64,000 bases of DNA from Euleptes europaea (taxonomy: Eukaryota; Chordata; Lepidosauria; Squamata; Sphaerodactylidae), in assembly GCF_029931775.1 (NCBI RefSeq), contig NC_079315.1, positions 115,440,274-115,504,273 on the forward strand, in the 5' to 3' direction. The position numbers were made by a program, and so were the translations under genes. Under the pieces are notes generated by a model. The model saw nothing but the letters and a program-made list of their open reading frames with translations. It had not been told where the DNA came from and made no database searches. Position 1 is the first letter of the stretch; each line of letters begins with the position of its first letter. Shown one piece after another: positions 53,212 through 64,000 of the stretch.

Positions 53212-53476
53212 CAGTGATGGCGAACCTTTTAGAGACTGAGTGCCCAAACTGCAACCCAAAAACCACTTATTTATCGCAAAGTGCCAACACGGCAATTTAA
53301 CCTGAATACTGAGGTTTCCGCCCAGCTCAGCAAGGGGGGGGCGCGGGGAGTCCAGGGAAGGTGGGGCTTTGAACGGTTCCGCGCACCCTTCAAAGCCCCT
53401 GCCGCCCCCGCGCGTGCCCACAGAGAGGGCTCGGTGTGCCGGATTTGGCACGCGTGCTATAGGTTCGCCAACACGG
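53212..53476. mobile_element. hAT MITE with perfect 8-bp duplication
   Basis: CAGTGATGGCGAACCTTTTA ... AGGTTCGCCAACACGG; CCCTAGGT at 53204-53211 and 53477-53484. Confidence 0.92.
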
Positions 53477-53567
53477 CCCTAGGTTAACTGCAAGGCATGG
53501 TATAAGGCCTGCGCTTGAAGCATGTCCAGAACCGACAACTGGTACAGAAAGCTGCTGGCAGTAATAA

Positions 53568-53835
53568 GGCTGCCAACCTCCAGGTGGTGCCTGGAGATCT
53601 TTCAGAATTACAACTGACCTCTGGGAATTTCCCAAGCTGGAGTTGGCAACTCCAGCTAGAATGTTGACTAGAGTGGGTCGAAGGGTTGCCAACTCCGGGA
53701 GATTTTGGGGGGTTCGCGGAAGGATGCCAGCCTCCAGGTGAGACCTGGGGATCTCCGGAATTAGAACTGAACTCCAGAAAATGGATGCTTTGGAGGGTGG
53801 ACTCTGTGGCATTGTACCCCACTGAGGTCCCTGTC
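53568..53835 (+). mobile_element. GGTTGCCA MITE pieces
   Basis: Three decayed pieces. Confidence 0.65.
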
Positions 53836-53956
53836 TTGGAGGTAGTATCATTTAATGTGTCATGTTAAAACTTATGCTTTGCTTCAGTTCAACCGGATTG
53901 TTAATGGGTTGAACAACCCTAATCCTATTGTATTGTTTATTGAATACCCTATCCTT

Positions 53957-54164
53957 AGGGTTGCCAACCTCCAGGTACTAGCTGGAGATCTTCTGCTATT
54001 ACGAGTGATCTCCAGCCGATAGAGATCAGTTCACCTGGAGAAAAAGGCCACTTTGGCAGTTGGACTCTATGGCATTGAAGTCCCTCCCCTCCCCAAACCC
54101 TCCCCTCCTCAAGCTCCACCCCGATAACCTCCTGCTGGTGGCGAAGAGGGACCTGGCAACCCTA
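53957..54164 (+). mobile_element. GGTTGCCA MITE
   Basis: Full-length. Confidence 0.92.
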
Positions 54165-54223
54165 TCCTGGTCCATTCATAATGGATGAGGAATGCTTTTG
54201 TTTCTGGGAAACTGTAGTTTAAA

Positions 54224-54325
<102 letters not shown>

Positions 54326-54529
54326 AGTTCTCCTCTTAATGGAATTTGTCCTGTAAAGATATCATTCGTAGGGCAATGGCCTCAGGTGATATAAACCATC
54401 ATTGTACTGCTGAAGTCCATGCCACACCTTCTCCAGGATAGTTGTGTTCATATTGTTAAACAATTGTTGGGAAATACCAAAACACCACACTGGGGTCCAA
54501 ACTGTTAGCAAAATCTGTATTCCTTTTTC

Positions 54530-54950
54530 TAGGTGTGCCAGCCTCCAGCTGGGGCCTGGAGATCTCCTGGGAGTATAAGTGATCTCCAGACTACAGAGAT
54601 CAGTTCCCCTGGGGAAAAAAGACTGCTTCGGAAGGAGGCCACCCGAGGCCCAGAAATCTCCTGGAATTACATCTCCAGATGCTGGTCTGAGTTGACAATA
54701 CTGACTTTGATGGACCGAGGGTCTGTTTCACATTTAGGGTTGCCAACTTCCTGGTGGGGGCCGGGGCTGGTCATCTCCTGGAACGCCAGCTGCTCTTCAG
54801 ACGACAGAGATCAGTTCCTCCAGAGAAAATGGCTGCTTTGGAGGGGTGGACTTAGGGTTGCCAGCTCCAGATTGGGAAATATTTGGAGATTTTGGGGTGG
54901 AGCCTGAGGAGGGCGGGGTTTAGAGAAGGGAGGGACTTCAGTGAGATGTC
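54530..54950. mobile_element. GGTTGCCA MITE pieces
   Basis: Forward pieces 54530-54660 and 54738-54852, then a reverse piece 54853-54950 next to insertion H. Confidence 0.7.
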
Positions 54951-55345
54951 TTATCCAGCCGTCCGTACATACTAGGAAGGTACACTCCTGTAACTTCTGA
55001 ATGAAGCTACAAGCACACGGAAGAATTTAAAGCTTGAAAAAATATCTATGAAATGGGAATTTACCGGAAGCCCATTGCGCGATATTCTTGCTCCGTTGCT
55101 TTCTGTTCCATGTATGGACTTTTATGACTTGTGAGCATTTCAACGCCTTTGTACTTCTTAACGTTTTGTGTTCTATATTTATTGTACATTTTGGACCTTT
55201 GTCCCCTTGTTCTTATCAACTACGGTTGTCTCTTTGAGGTCTTTTCTTCATAATATCTTTTCTATCAGCATAATCCAGTTGTGATATTTAATTGCCTTCA
55301 TATTGGCGTGTTCTTACTTGTGCTTGGTTTTTGAATCCACACCAC
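54951..55345. mobile_element. Insertion H abutting the same MITE site
   Basis: AT-rich segment between a reverse MITE piece (54853-54950) and the MITE end ACCCGGAGGTTGACAACCCT (from 55346). Only the right junction matches the shared target; the middle of the MITE is missing. Confidence 0.4.
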
Positions 55346-55462
55346 CCGGAGGTTGACAACCCTAGGTGGACTGTATGGCATTATATCGTCTCCCCAAACC
55401 CTGCCTTCCCCAGGTACTACACCCAAAATCTCCAGGAATCTCCCTGCCTGTAGTTGGCAACC
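55346..55462. mobile_element. GGTTGCCA MITE end and a forward tail
   Basis: End ACCCGGAGGTTGACAACCCT, then a forward tail piece. Confidence 0.7.
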
Positions 55463-55494
55463 TAGCCACACTCATCCACACATCTATGCCCTCA

Positions 55495-55985
55495 GCCTAG
55501 CGTTTCCAAGAAGCTAAGATTGGGGCAACCAAAACCAAGTTAATTCATGCCACCGTATTCCCTATTACTATGTATGGGTGTGAAAGCTGGACAATGAAGA
55601 AAGCTGATAGGAAAAAAGTAGATTCCTTTGAAATGTGGTGTTGGAGGAGAGGGTTACGGATACCCTGGATGGCCAAAAAACAACAATAACAAATCAGTGG
55701 GTTATAGATCAAATCAAGCCTGAACTCTCCCTAGAAGCTAAAATGAATAAACTGAGGCTATCGTACTTTGGTCACATGATGAGAAGACAAGAGTCACTGG
55801 AAAAGACAGTCATGCTAGGAAAGGTTGAGGGTGGCAGGAAAAGAGAGATGGATGGACTCTAAGGAAGCCACAGCCCTCAATTTGCAAGATCTGAGCAAGG
55901 CTGTTAAGGATAGGACGTTTTGGAGGACGTTGATTCATAGGGTCGCCCTGAGTCGGAAGCGACTTGATGGCACTTAACCCACACA
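55495..55985 (+). mobile_element. Bov-B (RTE) LINE 3' end
   Basis: The reading frame gives the Bov-B reverse transcriptase C-terminus (HATVFPITMYGCESW, then LRLSYFGHMMRRQESLEKTV), followed by the 3' tail GGGTCGCCCTGAGTCGGAAG and an ACACAC end. 5'-truncated, and the frame is interrupted. Bov-B is known for horizontal transfer among squamates and other animals. Confidence 0.93.
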
Positions 55986-56484
55986 CAAGATCGGGGACAC
56001 TGGGAACAAGCTAGCAGTGCAGGTTGGTTAAAACAGATCAAGTATCGGTAATTTCTACTCAGTAGGCCATCAATTGAAAACCCCTTCTAGTTTCCTAAGA
56101 GTAACAATTAAGACCAAATTAAATCCATATAGCTTCAGCTTCTAGAGACTTTGCCTTCACTGTCGGGTAATTGCTTTCTGGTATCTCGTCTTATCTCTTC
56201 CCACTGGCTGTTTTTGTTGGCACTATTAGCCAGCAGGGCCAGGGGTAGATAAGTCCAGACACAGGCAGATGTTCCTTGATAGGAAAACACACTGACCTTC
56301 TGCTGACTGTTGTCGAGCAGAGACTCTCGTCTAGCATTCTTGCATGGATGTTGAGAAAGGAATCCCTCCAAGTTCAACAGGGTTGACTGTCTAGTTCTTG
56401 GGATGACAGTCTTTTGCCACTTTATTTTATTTGCTTTGGAACTGTTTTTATAAAGATCTTTTAACACCTTTTGGCAAAAGGAAT

Positions 56485-56878
56485 GGCAGGAGACTCAGAG
56501 AAAACCGGAGAATCCGACCTCGAGATCGCACCCGTTAAGATAAGACTCTGCATTAAGCAAGGAAACGTCTGCTCTCCTTACCTTGAGCCGAGTCCAGCCA
56601 GGAAGCGTGTGCCTTTGCCAAGTTTATTGCTTCAAGAGAGAGTGCAGAGATAGTGACGGTGGAAAAGCACACGAGTCGCACCACTTATATAGCCCACAGC
56701 AACGCAGCGCCCAACATATCTCATTCTGGCATTCCCGCCTCCTTCCGCTTCACACAAATACACTCTGCATTCCCAGGAAGATTCAGGAGGAGAATGTTTT
56801 GCCTAGATGTTGACCATGAGGCTCATGCGACTCTCCCACCTAGTTTTGCCCCCTCCCAAGACTGGCTTCTCCCCCAGT
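56485..56878 (-). mobile_element. LTR-like fossil (solo LTR candidate)
   Basis: On the minus strand: TG start near 56878, TATA-like CTATATAAG at about 56700, AATAAA at about 56630, CA end near 56485. This promoter-to-polyadenylation layout suits a retroviral-type LTR. No internal region or second LTR is seen. Family and age unknown. Confidence 0.45.
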
Positions 56879-57194
56879 AAAGAAGTTCCAGCTCCAAAAA
56901 TGAAAACATGCTGAATGCAATCCGTCAGAAGTTAAGCAGATGGAAGTCTCATTTGCAGCAGAGCGAAATTTCTCTTGTTAAAATCAGCAGGCTGCTTCGT
57001 TTGGGTGGGATTGTGCTTTCTAGCGTCTTCAAGTGATAGGCAAAGAAAAGGCCCAGCAAAACATTCCTCTGGAAGAAATGTGGGCTGTCAAAGTTGCCAG
57101 GTGGGAGATGGCTGTTTAATAAAGAGAGAAGCTCCATTCCGAATACCTTGAGGATCATCCAGGGACTCAGAATAAGACTCTGCAACTACTCTGC

Positions 57195-57465
57195 AGCAAC
57201 TGGATTTGATTCCCCAATCCTCCACTTGAGCAGCGGACTCTAATCTGGAGAACCGGGTTGGTTTCCCCACTCCTCCACATGACACCTGCTGGGTGACCTT
57301 GGGCTAGTCACAGTTCTTTTTGAGCTTCTCATCCTCACCTACCTCACAAGGTGTCTGTTGTGGGGAGAGGAGAGGAAGGGAAGGCGATTGTAAGCTGGTT
57401 TGATTCTCCTTAAAGGGAGAGAAAGTCGGCATATAAAAACCAACTCTTCTTCTTCTTTGGAGTAC
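57195..57465 (+). mobile_element. CORE/MIR-like SINE
   Basis: Lacks part of the head. Confidence 0.87.
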
Positions 57466-57499
57466 TTGAATTCAGTGTGACTTTTTTTTTTTTTTTTAC

Positions 57500-57829
57500 A
57501 AAATTGGCATCCTGCCCGAGGCACCTAACAAATTAAAACATGCACAGTGAAATCACAACTTAAAACCATGAGAACTATCCAACCATCCCATCATTAAAAT
57601 GATTCAAACCAGAGCTAAAATACATACCAAGGCATAAAAATAACGATTAAAAGCATTGGGCAGGAAGGAGGGATCACGGAAGGAATGCTGAATGATACAG
57701 AAAAGTCTTCACCTGCTGGTGGGAGATGGCTCAAGAAGGGAGGAGGTGAGTCTCCCTGGGGCGAGAGTTCCAGAGTTTTGGTGCCACTGCTAAGGAGGCC
57801 CTCTCTTGGGTTGCCCCTTAAAAAGTAAA
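57500..57829 (-). repeat. Probable unclassified LINE or SINE 3' region
   Basis: T-run at 57483-57498, then GCACCTAACAAATTAAAACA ... GCGAGAGTTCCAGAGTTTTG, which has the look of a dispersed reptile repeat. Family not known to me. Confidence 0.4.
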
Positions 57830-58125
57830 GGTAGCCCCCTGTGCAAGCACCGGGTCATTACTAACCCATAGGGTGATGTCCCCGTGGCGCAGAGTGGTAA
57901 GCTGCAGTACTGCAGTCCAAGCTCTGCTCACAACCTGAGTTCGATCCCGATGGAAGTCGGTTTCAGGTAGCCGGCTCAAGGTCGACTCAGCCTTCCATCC
58001 TTCCGAGGTCGGTCAAGTGAGTACAAAGCTTGCTGGGGGTAAAGTGTAGATGACTGGGGAAGGAAATGGCAAATCATCCCATAAAACACAGGCTGCCTAG
58101 GAAACATCAGGATGTGACGCCGGGT
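57830..58125 (+). mobile_element. Sauria SINE with an inverted tail fragment
   Basis: Forward copy 57885-58125, preceded by a reverse tail piece (57830-57884). Confidence 0.88.
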
Positions 58126-58254
58126 TGCCACTTACTTCCGCTCAAAAAGCGGGGGCATCCGAAGCAAGGCCTCTGAAGGTGACTGAAGCGGTCATATTAC
58201 TTTCATGCATGCAATCCAGCTGCACCGATCCACTCCAATGTCATATTTTGTGTC

Positions 58255-58964
58255 TTAAGTCCACCCTCCAAAGCAGCCATTTTCCCCAGCGAAACTGATC
58301 TCAACCTGGAAAGCAGTTGAAATTAGGGGTCTGCATTTGGATATGCCAAACCCCCCTCAAAAAGAGACATCATTTCAATGAGGCTGAAAAGGCAAATCTG
58401 AAAAAAAGCTAATTTTGCAAGGATCCCCCCCCCCCGATTTTCCAGGTCCATTTTACCCTAGGGGAATCTTTGAGGGGATCGGGGGTGGGGCGTGGGGACG
58501 GAACTGGGTTTTCAGCTAGCAGCACCAAATTCGCAGCGTAGCTGCTGGTGACTCTCCTTATAAGAACCTCTAAATTTGGTGAAGATTGGATCAGGGGGTC
58601 CAAGTTTATGGGGCCCCATTTTTTCCATTGGAAACAATGGGGAATGGACGGGGGCACCCTCTTTGGAGGCCCATAAAGTCAGACCCCCGACCAATCTTTA
58701 CCAGACTTGGGGTTTCTTCTAAGGAGCATCACCTGAAGCTATGCTGCAAATTTGGTAGCTCTATCTTTTAAAAAAGCCTCCCCAGAGCTCCACCAAGATT
58801 TCCCATAGGGATTAATGGACCCAAACATTTTCAGATTATTTTAAAAACCCGAAAAAACACATATCGGTATGGGGATTCGGCTTTTCCCCCTAAAAAATAC
58901 CAAAAATTTTTGGTGCATACCCCTAGTTGTAATCCTAGGAGATCTCCAGTCCCTACCTGGAGGT
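58255..58964 (-). mobile_element. GGTTGCCA MITE interrupted by a larger hAT element
   Basis: Parts 58255-58316 and 58926-58964; its end is replaced by insertion I. Confidence 0.78.
58317..58925. mobile_element. hAT-like element, TAGGGGTCTGCAT ends
   Basis: Ends TAGGGGTCTGCAT/GTGCATACCCCTA; flanks GTTGAAAT and GTTGTAAT differ at one base of 8. No transposase frame. Confidence 0.8.
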
Positions 58965-59300
58965 CATTGTGATACCTTTTATTAGGACCAAGCTAACTGT
59001 TCCAGCTTTCGAGTTCTGCAGAACTCTTCATCAGGCCAGAAGTTGCAAAATAAAAAAATCAGAGAAGGGAAAAGCTGATTGCTCGGGGCATCACGGTCTT
59101 AAGAGGCTCTGCTCGCACCAGGGTCTGGTGGAATTTCTGGCAGGCTAAGCAGAATCGTATTTCAGGTGGCGGCTGGCTGGAATCCATAACAGCAAGAGGC
59201 AATAAAGCCATTAAAGCCCATAACAGTTCCCCTCAAAGTATCTGTTCTACCTTTTATCCAGTGAGACTGCAATCTGTTTTTCAGAAGAAAGGGTGATAGA
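58965..59300 (-). mobile_element. Penelope-like insertion I, truncated, abutting a GGTTGCCA MITE
   Basis: Starts right after CTACCTGGAGGT of a reverse MITE copy, i.e. at the same target as insertions B, D, E and G. On the minus strand it holds a hammerhead-like core (59034-59007) and ends AATAAAAGGTATCAC. The far boundary is not clear. Confidence 0.55.
59007..59034 (-). ncRNA. Hammerhead-like core with perfect stem II
   Basis: On the minus strand: CTGATGA, one A, stem GAGTTC/GAACTC, then GAAA. The best-paired example in the window. Confidence 0.55.
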
Positions 59301-59319
59301 AATGAACTTAGGCAGATCA

Positions 59320-59910
59320 TGAGAGGGAGGGCAGGATGGGTTGTGTCAGTGCTTGGCTCTCATGGCCCATTCTTACATGCCCAGGGAAATGCCGATCACC
59401 GCTTTGGGGTCAGGAAGCAATTTTCTTCCAGGATAGATTGACCAGGGATCCTGGAGGGTTCCCCCCCACCTTCTGGGCATGGAGTAGGGGTCAATGGGGG
59501 TGTGGGGGTGAGGTAGTTGTGAATTTCCTGCATTGTGCAGGGGGTGGGACTAGAGAGTTAGCGTGTGTAGTGGTTAAGACCGGTGGTTTGGATTGCAAGA
59601 CTCTAATCTGGAGAACTGGGTTTGATCCCCCACTCCTCCACATGAGCGGCGGATGCTAATCTGATGAACCGGGTCAGTTTCCCCACTCCTCCACACGAAG
59701 CCAGCTGGGTGACCTTGGGCTAGTCACAGCTCTCTTAGAGCTCTCTCAGCTCCACCTATCTCACAAAGTGCCTGTTGTGGGGAGGGGAAGGGAAGGGGAT
59801 TGTAAGTTGGTTTGATTCTTCCTTAAGTGGTAGAGAAAGTCGGCATATAAAAACCAACTTCTTCTTGATGACCCTGGTGGTCCCTTCCAAGTCTATGATT
59901 CTATGAAATC
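59320..59910 (+). mobile_element. CR1 3' end split by a CORE-type SINE
   Basis: CR1 59320-59552 resumes at 59866-59910 (GATGACCCTGGTGGTCCC); the SINE lies between. Confidence 0.87.
59553..59865 (+). mobile_element. CORE/MIR-like SINE inside CR1
   Basis: Full-length copy nested in 59320-59910. Confidence 0.88.
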
Positions 59911-59954
59911 CTTTGCAAGTCACTGAATTCAGTGGATGTATTTACAATGGTACT

Positions 59955-60345
59955 TAATCAGTTTATCAAGGTCAGGATCACCCACTCTAACTGGCAGCTG
60001 CTCCCCAGGGTCTCAGGATGAGTTCTTTCATATCACCTTCTAAGGTGAAGAGAGATGTCAAGTTCCAGCTTACCTATGGTGACCCCATTGTGAGGTTTTG
60101 AAGGAAACGGTGGTTGGCCCTTGTCTGCCTCTGCATAGCCACCCCTGTTTTCCTTGGTGGTCTCCTACCCAAATAGTAACCAGGGCCAACCCTGCTTAGC
60201 TTCCAAGCACTGCCAAGATTGGGCTATTCTGGTCCATATAGGCTGCTACCTGATCCTTTATAAACTGGAGATACCGAGGATTGAACCTGGATCTTCTGAA
60301 TGTGAAGCATATGCTCTACTACCAACCTATGACCCCACCCTATGA
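59955..60345 (-). mobile_element. tRNA-headed SINE split by a 5S-SINE
   Basis: Parts 59955-60044 and 60246-60345. Confidence 0.8.
60045..60245 (-). mobile_element. 5S-SINE inside a tRNA-headed SINE
   Basis: Reverse copy. Confidence 0.85.
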
Positions 60346-60419
60346 GCCTGCTGGGAGGTGACATCTCAAAATTTCATCTCAGCAAATTATAGTCCAAAGA
60401 CTATGAAAGGGTTTGTGTC

Positions 60420-60665
60420 AGGACTCAGGGGGGTCGACGTGCGCGCTGAAGCATGCACTCGCAAACACTCACATTTGCCACGAAACTGAAAGTAAAATTG
60501 GGAGAAAACTGGGATGGGAAAACATGGAGAAGTTGCGGAACGGAAGTGAGTCGGCCCCGCAGGCAGGCAGGAGGTAATGCGTTATGGCAACAGAGAATCG
60601 CGACATTCGCGGGAGAATCACAAGACAAAACAGCCATGCGTTATCAGCCAAAGAGAAAAATATAA
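60420..60665. mobile_element. Possible divergent fold-back MITE
   Basis: Ends in ACAGCCATGCGTTATCAGCC, like the family end; the body is divergent. Confidence 0.35.
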
Positions 60666-61084
60666 ACCGTGTTGGGTTTCCATTATGGAGAAAAGTGGGC
60701 TATAAAGGAAGTGAATAAATGAAAAACGAAAAACCACGCCCCCCCCACGCCGTGTTTCTCCTTCCCAGGGGATCGGCCAGAGTGCATTTCACGATGATGT
60801 TCGGAGCGGCGCATTATGTAACAGAACGTGATGTGACATTGCAAAACTATTTATCAGCGGCCTGTAAATTCTTCTGCACCCTCGCCTCTATAACTGCCGC
60901 TTAGTTTTCTTCCCTGTAAAAAAAGGGGCTTGTAACTCAAATGGAAGAGTTTTAATAGGCTGGTAATGAAACCAACAAATTAAAGACCTTCATCTTCCTG
61001 GTCCGTTTTGGTCTTCCCTGCGTGGGATGAAGTCAGCCTCACCGGCTTTCTTTTCTCCCAATCCTCCAAGGAACACCTTGAAAG

Positions 61085-61540
61085 CTGGTGCAGGGGCTAG
61101 AGGGCTGGACTAGGATCCAGGAGACCCAGGTTCGAATCCCCACTTTGCCATGAACACGTGAACACATGAAGCTGCCTTATACTGCTTGGTCCATCAAAGT
61201 CAGCATTGTCTACTCAGACCGGCAGCGGCTCTCCAGGGTCTCAGGCTGAGGTCTTTCGCATCACCTGCTTGCCTAGTCCCTTTAACTGGAGATGCTGGGG
61301 ATTGAACCTGGGACCGTCTAGATGCCAAGCAGATGTGCTACCACTGAGCCACGGCCCCTCCCCAAAGTGCCATGGAAGCTCACTGGGTGACCTTGGGCCA
61401 ATCACACTCTCTCAACGTAACCTACCTCACAGGGTTCTTGTGAGGATAAAATGGAGAAGCATGGAATGATGTAAGCCACTTCAGGTCTCAGTTGGGGAGA
61501 AAGGTGGAAAATAAATGAAGCAAATCAATCAATCAATCAA
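61085..61540 (+). mobile_element. Second MIR-like SINE split by a tRNA-headed SINE
   Basis: Parts 61085-61146 and 61371-61540; TGCCATG repeats at the break. Confidence 0.75.
61147..61370 (-). mobile_element. tRNA-headed SINE
   Basis: Reverse copy nested in another SINE. Confidence 0.9.
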
Positions 61541-62237
61541 TCAGTCTTGGTCTGGAAGCAGAATTCTGTGCATGGTCTCCTTGTTTGGGTCAGCAACTTA
61601 TTCATACAGTACTAAATTGCCATGTGCGGTGTTGTGATTCGGGGGTTAGTTTAGGACTGTGGAGACCCGGGTTCGAATCCCTGCTCTGCCAAAAATCTTA
61701 CTTGATGGCATCAGGCTGGCCGCCGTGTCTCAGCTGACTACCTCAAGGGTTGTTTTGAAGATAAAACTGAGGTCGAGAACCTGGCCTGCCTTCCTCAGAG
61801 GAACAGTCAGATAAAATTGGGACACGCGCCACTCTCCTGTCTCTCATAGAACGGGGCGCACACAATTATAACTGGTTACTTAAAATAGCAGAGGGCAGGT
61901 CATTGAGAGAGGGTTTTTTGGGTCCCTGTTCAGAAGGGCAGTAATAAAAAAAGTTTATGAAAGGTGATAAAGTTGAGTAAATAATAACATTAGCAAATAT
62001 AAACATTTTGTGGGGCAATAAAGTCTGGAGAAGGAAGCAATGCTCAGTGTAATGTGCATAGTGCTGCAGTTCTATGCTCAGGATATGCTCTCTTATACCA
62101 CAGAGCTCCGAGAAAGCCCCACGTGGAATCCCCATTGGTAGCTTCAGCAGCTATGGGGAAACTACATTGTCTGTCACCCTGTGTAAATGAGACCTTTTTC
62201 AATAGAAGTATCTTGGATTTCAAGGGTTTTGTGTATG

Positions 62238-62553
62238 GGAGAGCCCGTGGCTTAGTGGTAGAACATCTGCTTGGCATGCAGAAGGTTCCAGGTTCAATCT
62301 CTGGCATCTGCAGTTGAAAGGACCAGGCAGTAGGTGATGGGAAAGACCTCAGTGGCTCTGTGGTAGAATATCTTCTGGGCATGCAGAAGGTTCCAGGTTC
62401 AGTCCCTGGCATCTCCAGTTGAAAGGACCAGGTGGAAGGTGATGTGAAACCAGGTGGTAGGTGATGTGAAACACTGTGAGTCTGAGTAGACAATACTGAC
62501 CTTGATGGACCAATGGTCTGATTCAGTGTATCAGCTTCATGTGAGATTATTAG
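62238..62553 (+). mobile_element. tRNA-headed SINE with two heads
   Basis: Two tRNA-like heads in tandem (box B GGTTCAATCTC and GGTTCAGTCCC) precede a single 3' body. Confidence 0.85.
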
Positions 62554-62574
62554 GTGTTCTAACTACGGATTTCA

Positions 62575-63480
62575 ACACATGGGGCTCATTTGATGGACAG
62601 AAGACGGCTCCTCTCCCAGTTTCTATACCTGGGCGTGATTTTTAATTCTAACCTTAACTGGAAACCCCATCTTAAATTTATAACCAAACAAATCAAACCT
62701 CCAGAGGCAGCGATTGAACACTTCTTCTTCCATAAGGGAGGTAAATATATTCCAGGGGGATTACAAGAGTTTAACATGAAAATTATCCCACAGCTTTTAT
62801 GCGGTGCTTCAATAGGGATTCTTCAGGTCATTGAGAGTATTGTCCTCCCATAGTGTCAGTTTTTGTGGCGAATTACAGGTACCCCAACAAGTGTAGCTGG
62901 AGACGGAGTAAGTTAGGCCGAGGTTCTATTGAAGCTTAAGCGTGGCTATGAGCCTTCAAACATAGACTAAAGGTCATATTTTCAACTGAGAAGGACAGCC
63001 TTATCTGAAACGAAATCAAGATCAGTTCTGCTCCTGCTGGATGCTGAAAATTATAAGAAATAATCATACCTAGGCCTATGTGTGTGTGTGTGTGTGTGTA
63101 AAGTGCCGTCAAATCGCAGCCGACTTATGGCGACCCCTTTTTGGGGTTTTCATGGCAAGAGACTAACAGAGGTGGTTTGCCAGTGCCTTCCTCTGCACAG
63201 CAACCCTGGTATTCCTTGGTGGTCTCCCAGCCAAATACTAACCAGGGCTGACCCTGCTTAGCTTCTGAGATCAGACGAGATCAGGCTAGCCTGGGCCATC
63301 CAGGTCAGGGCAGGCCGATGTAAGGATACCTTATTAAGTATGGGAAAAAGAGAATCTATATTAACTATCAAGAAGACGTCTCCAGCTTGGAAGATGCCCT
63401 TCTTGCCTTCATGAGAACAGCTGCACTGCAGTCCATGATGCGCAAAAGGAAGTGTTAATCCTTTCTAAATATTGGATCCC
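62575..63480 (+). mobile_element. Degenerate LINE fragment split by a 5S-SINE
   Basis: Reads FLYLGVIFNSNLNWKPHLKF ... GGKYIPGGLQEFNMKIIPQL, a reverse-transcriptase C-terminal region, then decays. A 5S-SINE (63080-63317) interrupts it. Probably the same broad family as 13367-13827. Confidence 0.65.
63080..63317 (-). mobile_element. 5S-SINE
   Basis: Reverse, full-length, with a (GT)n start at its tail end. Confidence 0.92.
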
Positions 63481-63814
63481 ATCAGAATGCGGTGGAGGAA
63501 AAAACCCCAAACGTTTGTTTAGTAGCTGAAAAAACAGCTCTTGACAAAAAGGGCCTTTGAAGATCAGCTCCACGGTTTGAGTTTTATGGGGACCACGGAG
63601 CTCTTGAAAGGGGCCACCAGTCTCGCTAGCTGGTTGCGCTCCAAGGTCCATTCCTAAATGAGGTCCTGATAATTCAACATTACAAGATTCCTCGGAGGAT
63701 ACTATCTTCCCTTATTTGGTACTAAAAACCAAGCGAGGAGATTCTATGACCTTCGCTAGTATCTTGTTCCCTTGCTGAAATGTCTTTAAAATCAGGAGCG
63801 ATCTGTAAAGTTGC
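63481..63814. other. Sequence without recognised features
   Basis: May be the decayed continuation of the LINE at 62575-63480. Confidence 0.35.
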
Positions 63815-64000
63815 CCGAGGTAGCCAGCTCTAGGTTGGGAAATACCTGGAGATTTTGGGGTTGGAGCCTGGGAAGGGGGACGTTTGGGGAGGGGAGGGAT
63901 TTTAACAAAGTACAGTGCCACGGAGTCCACCCTACTAAGCAGCCATTTTCTCCAGGGGAACTGTTTGGGGAGCAACTGTCATTCTGGGAGATCTCCAGCT
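63815..64000 (-). mobile_element. GGTTGCCA MITE, divergent, cut by the window end
   Basis: Starts GTAGCCAGCTCTAGGTTGGG. Confidence 0.78.

Overview
The window is nuclear DNA from a squamate reptile, most likely a lizard; a gecko is possible but I cannot show it. The evidence is Sauria-type SINEs (16503-16798 and others), a Bov-B LINE 3' end (55495-55985), many CR1 LINE tails, 5S rRNA-derived SINEs and vertebrate genes with GT-AG introns. All host coding sequence sits in short exons. Roughly half or more of the window is transposable-element sequence, often nested two or three deep.

Three host genes can be read. On the + strand at 834-4006 are the last two coding exons of a gene I assign to EPG5, followed by a long probable 3' UTR. 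On the - strand, SIGLEC15 runs from a signal-peptide exon at 23185 through a V-set exon (20022-19639) to a C2-set plus transmembrane exon (14793-14434). The cytoplasmic tail is only tentatively placed, with a 31-bp microexon at 13082-13052. On the - strand at 52559-30980, nine coding exons join in frame into a complete 451-codon SLC14 urea transporter, best read as SLC14A1. The order and orientation SLC14A1 - SIGLEC15 - EPG5 (EPG5 convergent) match human chromosome 18q12.3, which supports all three names. The genes are not a functional unit: a urea channel, a sialic-acid lectin and an autophagy tether.

The remaining DNA is repeats. The commonest is a ~205-210 bp element with ends TAGGGTTGCCA / TGGCAACCCTA. 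Two clean nested insertions give it 8-bp target duplications, so it behaves as a non-autonomous hAT element; it is called the GGTTGCCA MITE here. Others are a tRNA-derived CORE/MIR-like SINE with a pyrimidine tail, a second tRNA-headed SINE (GGCTCAGTGGTAGAG head), 5S-SINEs, Sauria SINEs, CR1 tails of at least three subfamilies, other hAT MITEs with 8-bp duplications, a fold-back MITE family, and one LTR-like fossil.

The most unusual signal is a set of fold-back, Penelope-like insertions (about 0.3-1.3 kb). Several carry hammerhead-ribozyme-like cores (CTGANGA - stem - GAAA). Four of them (18000-19332, 22593-22937, 26697-27216, 44987-45972) are flanked on both sides by the same 13-bp sequence AACCTCCAGGTAC at the same point of four different GGTTGCCA MITE copies. 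Two more insertions (from 58965, and ending near 55345) abut the same point on one side. This looks like target-site-specific retroposition into a DNA-transposon family.
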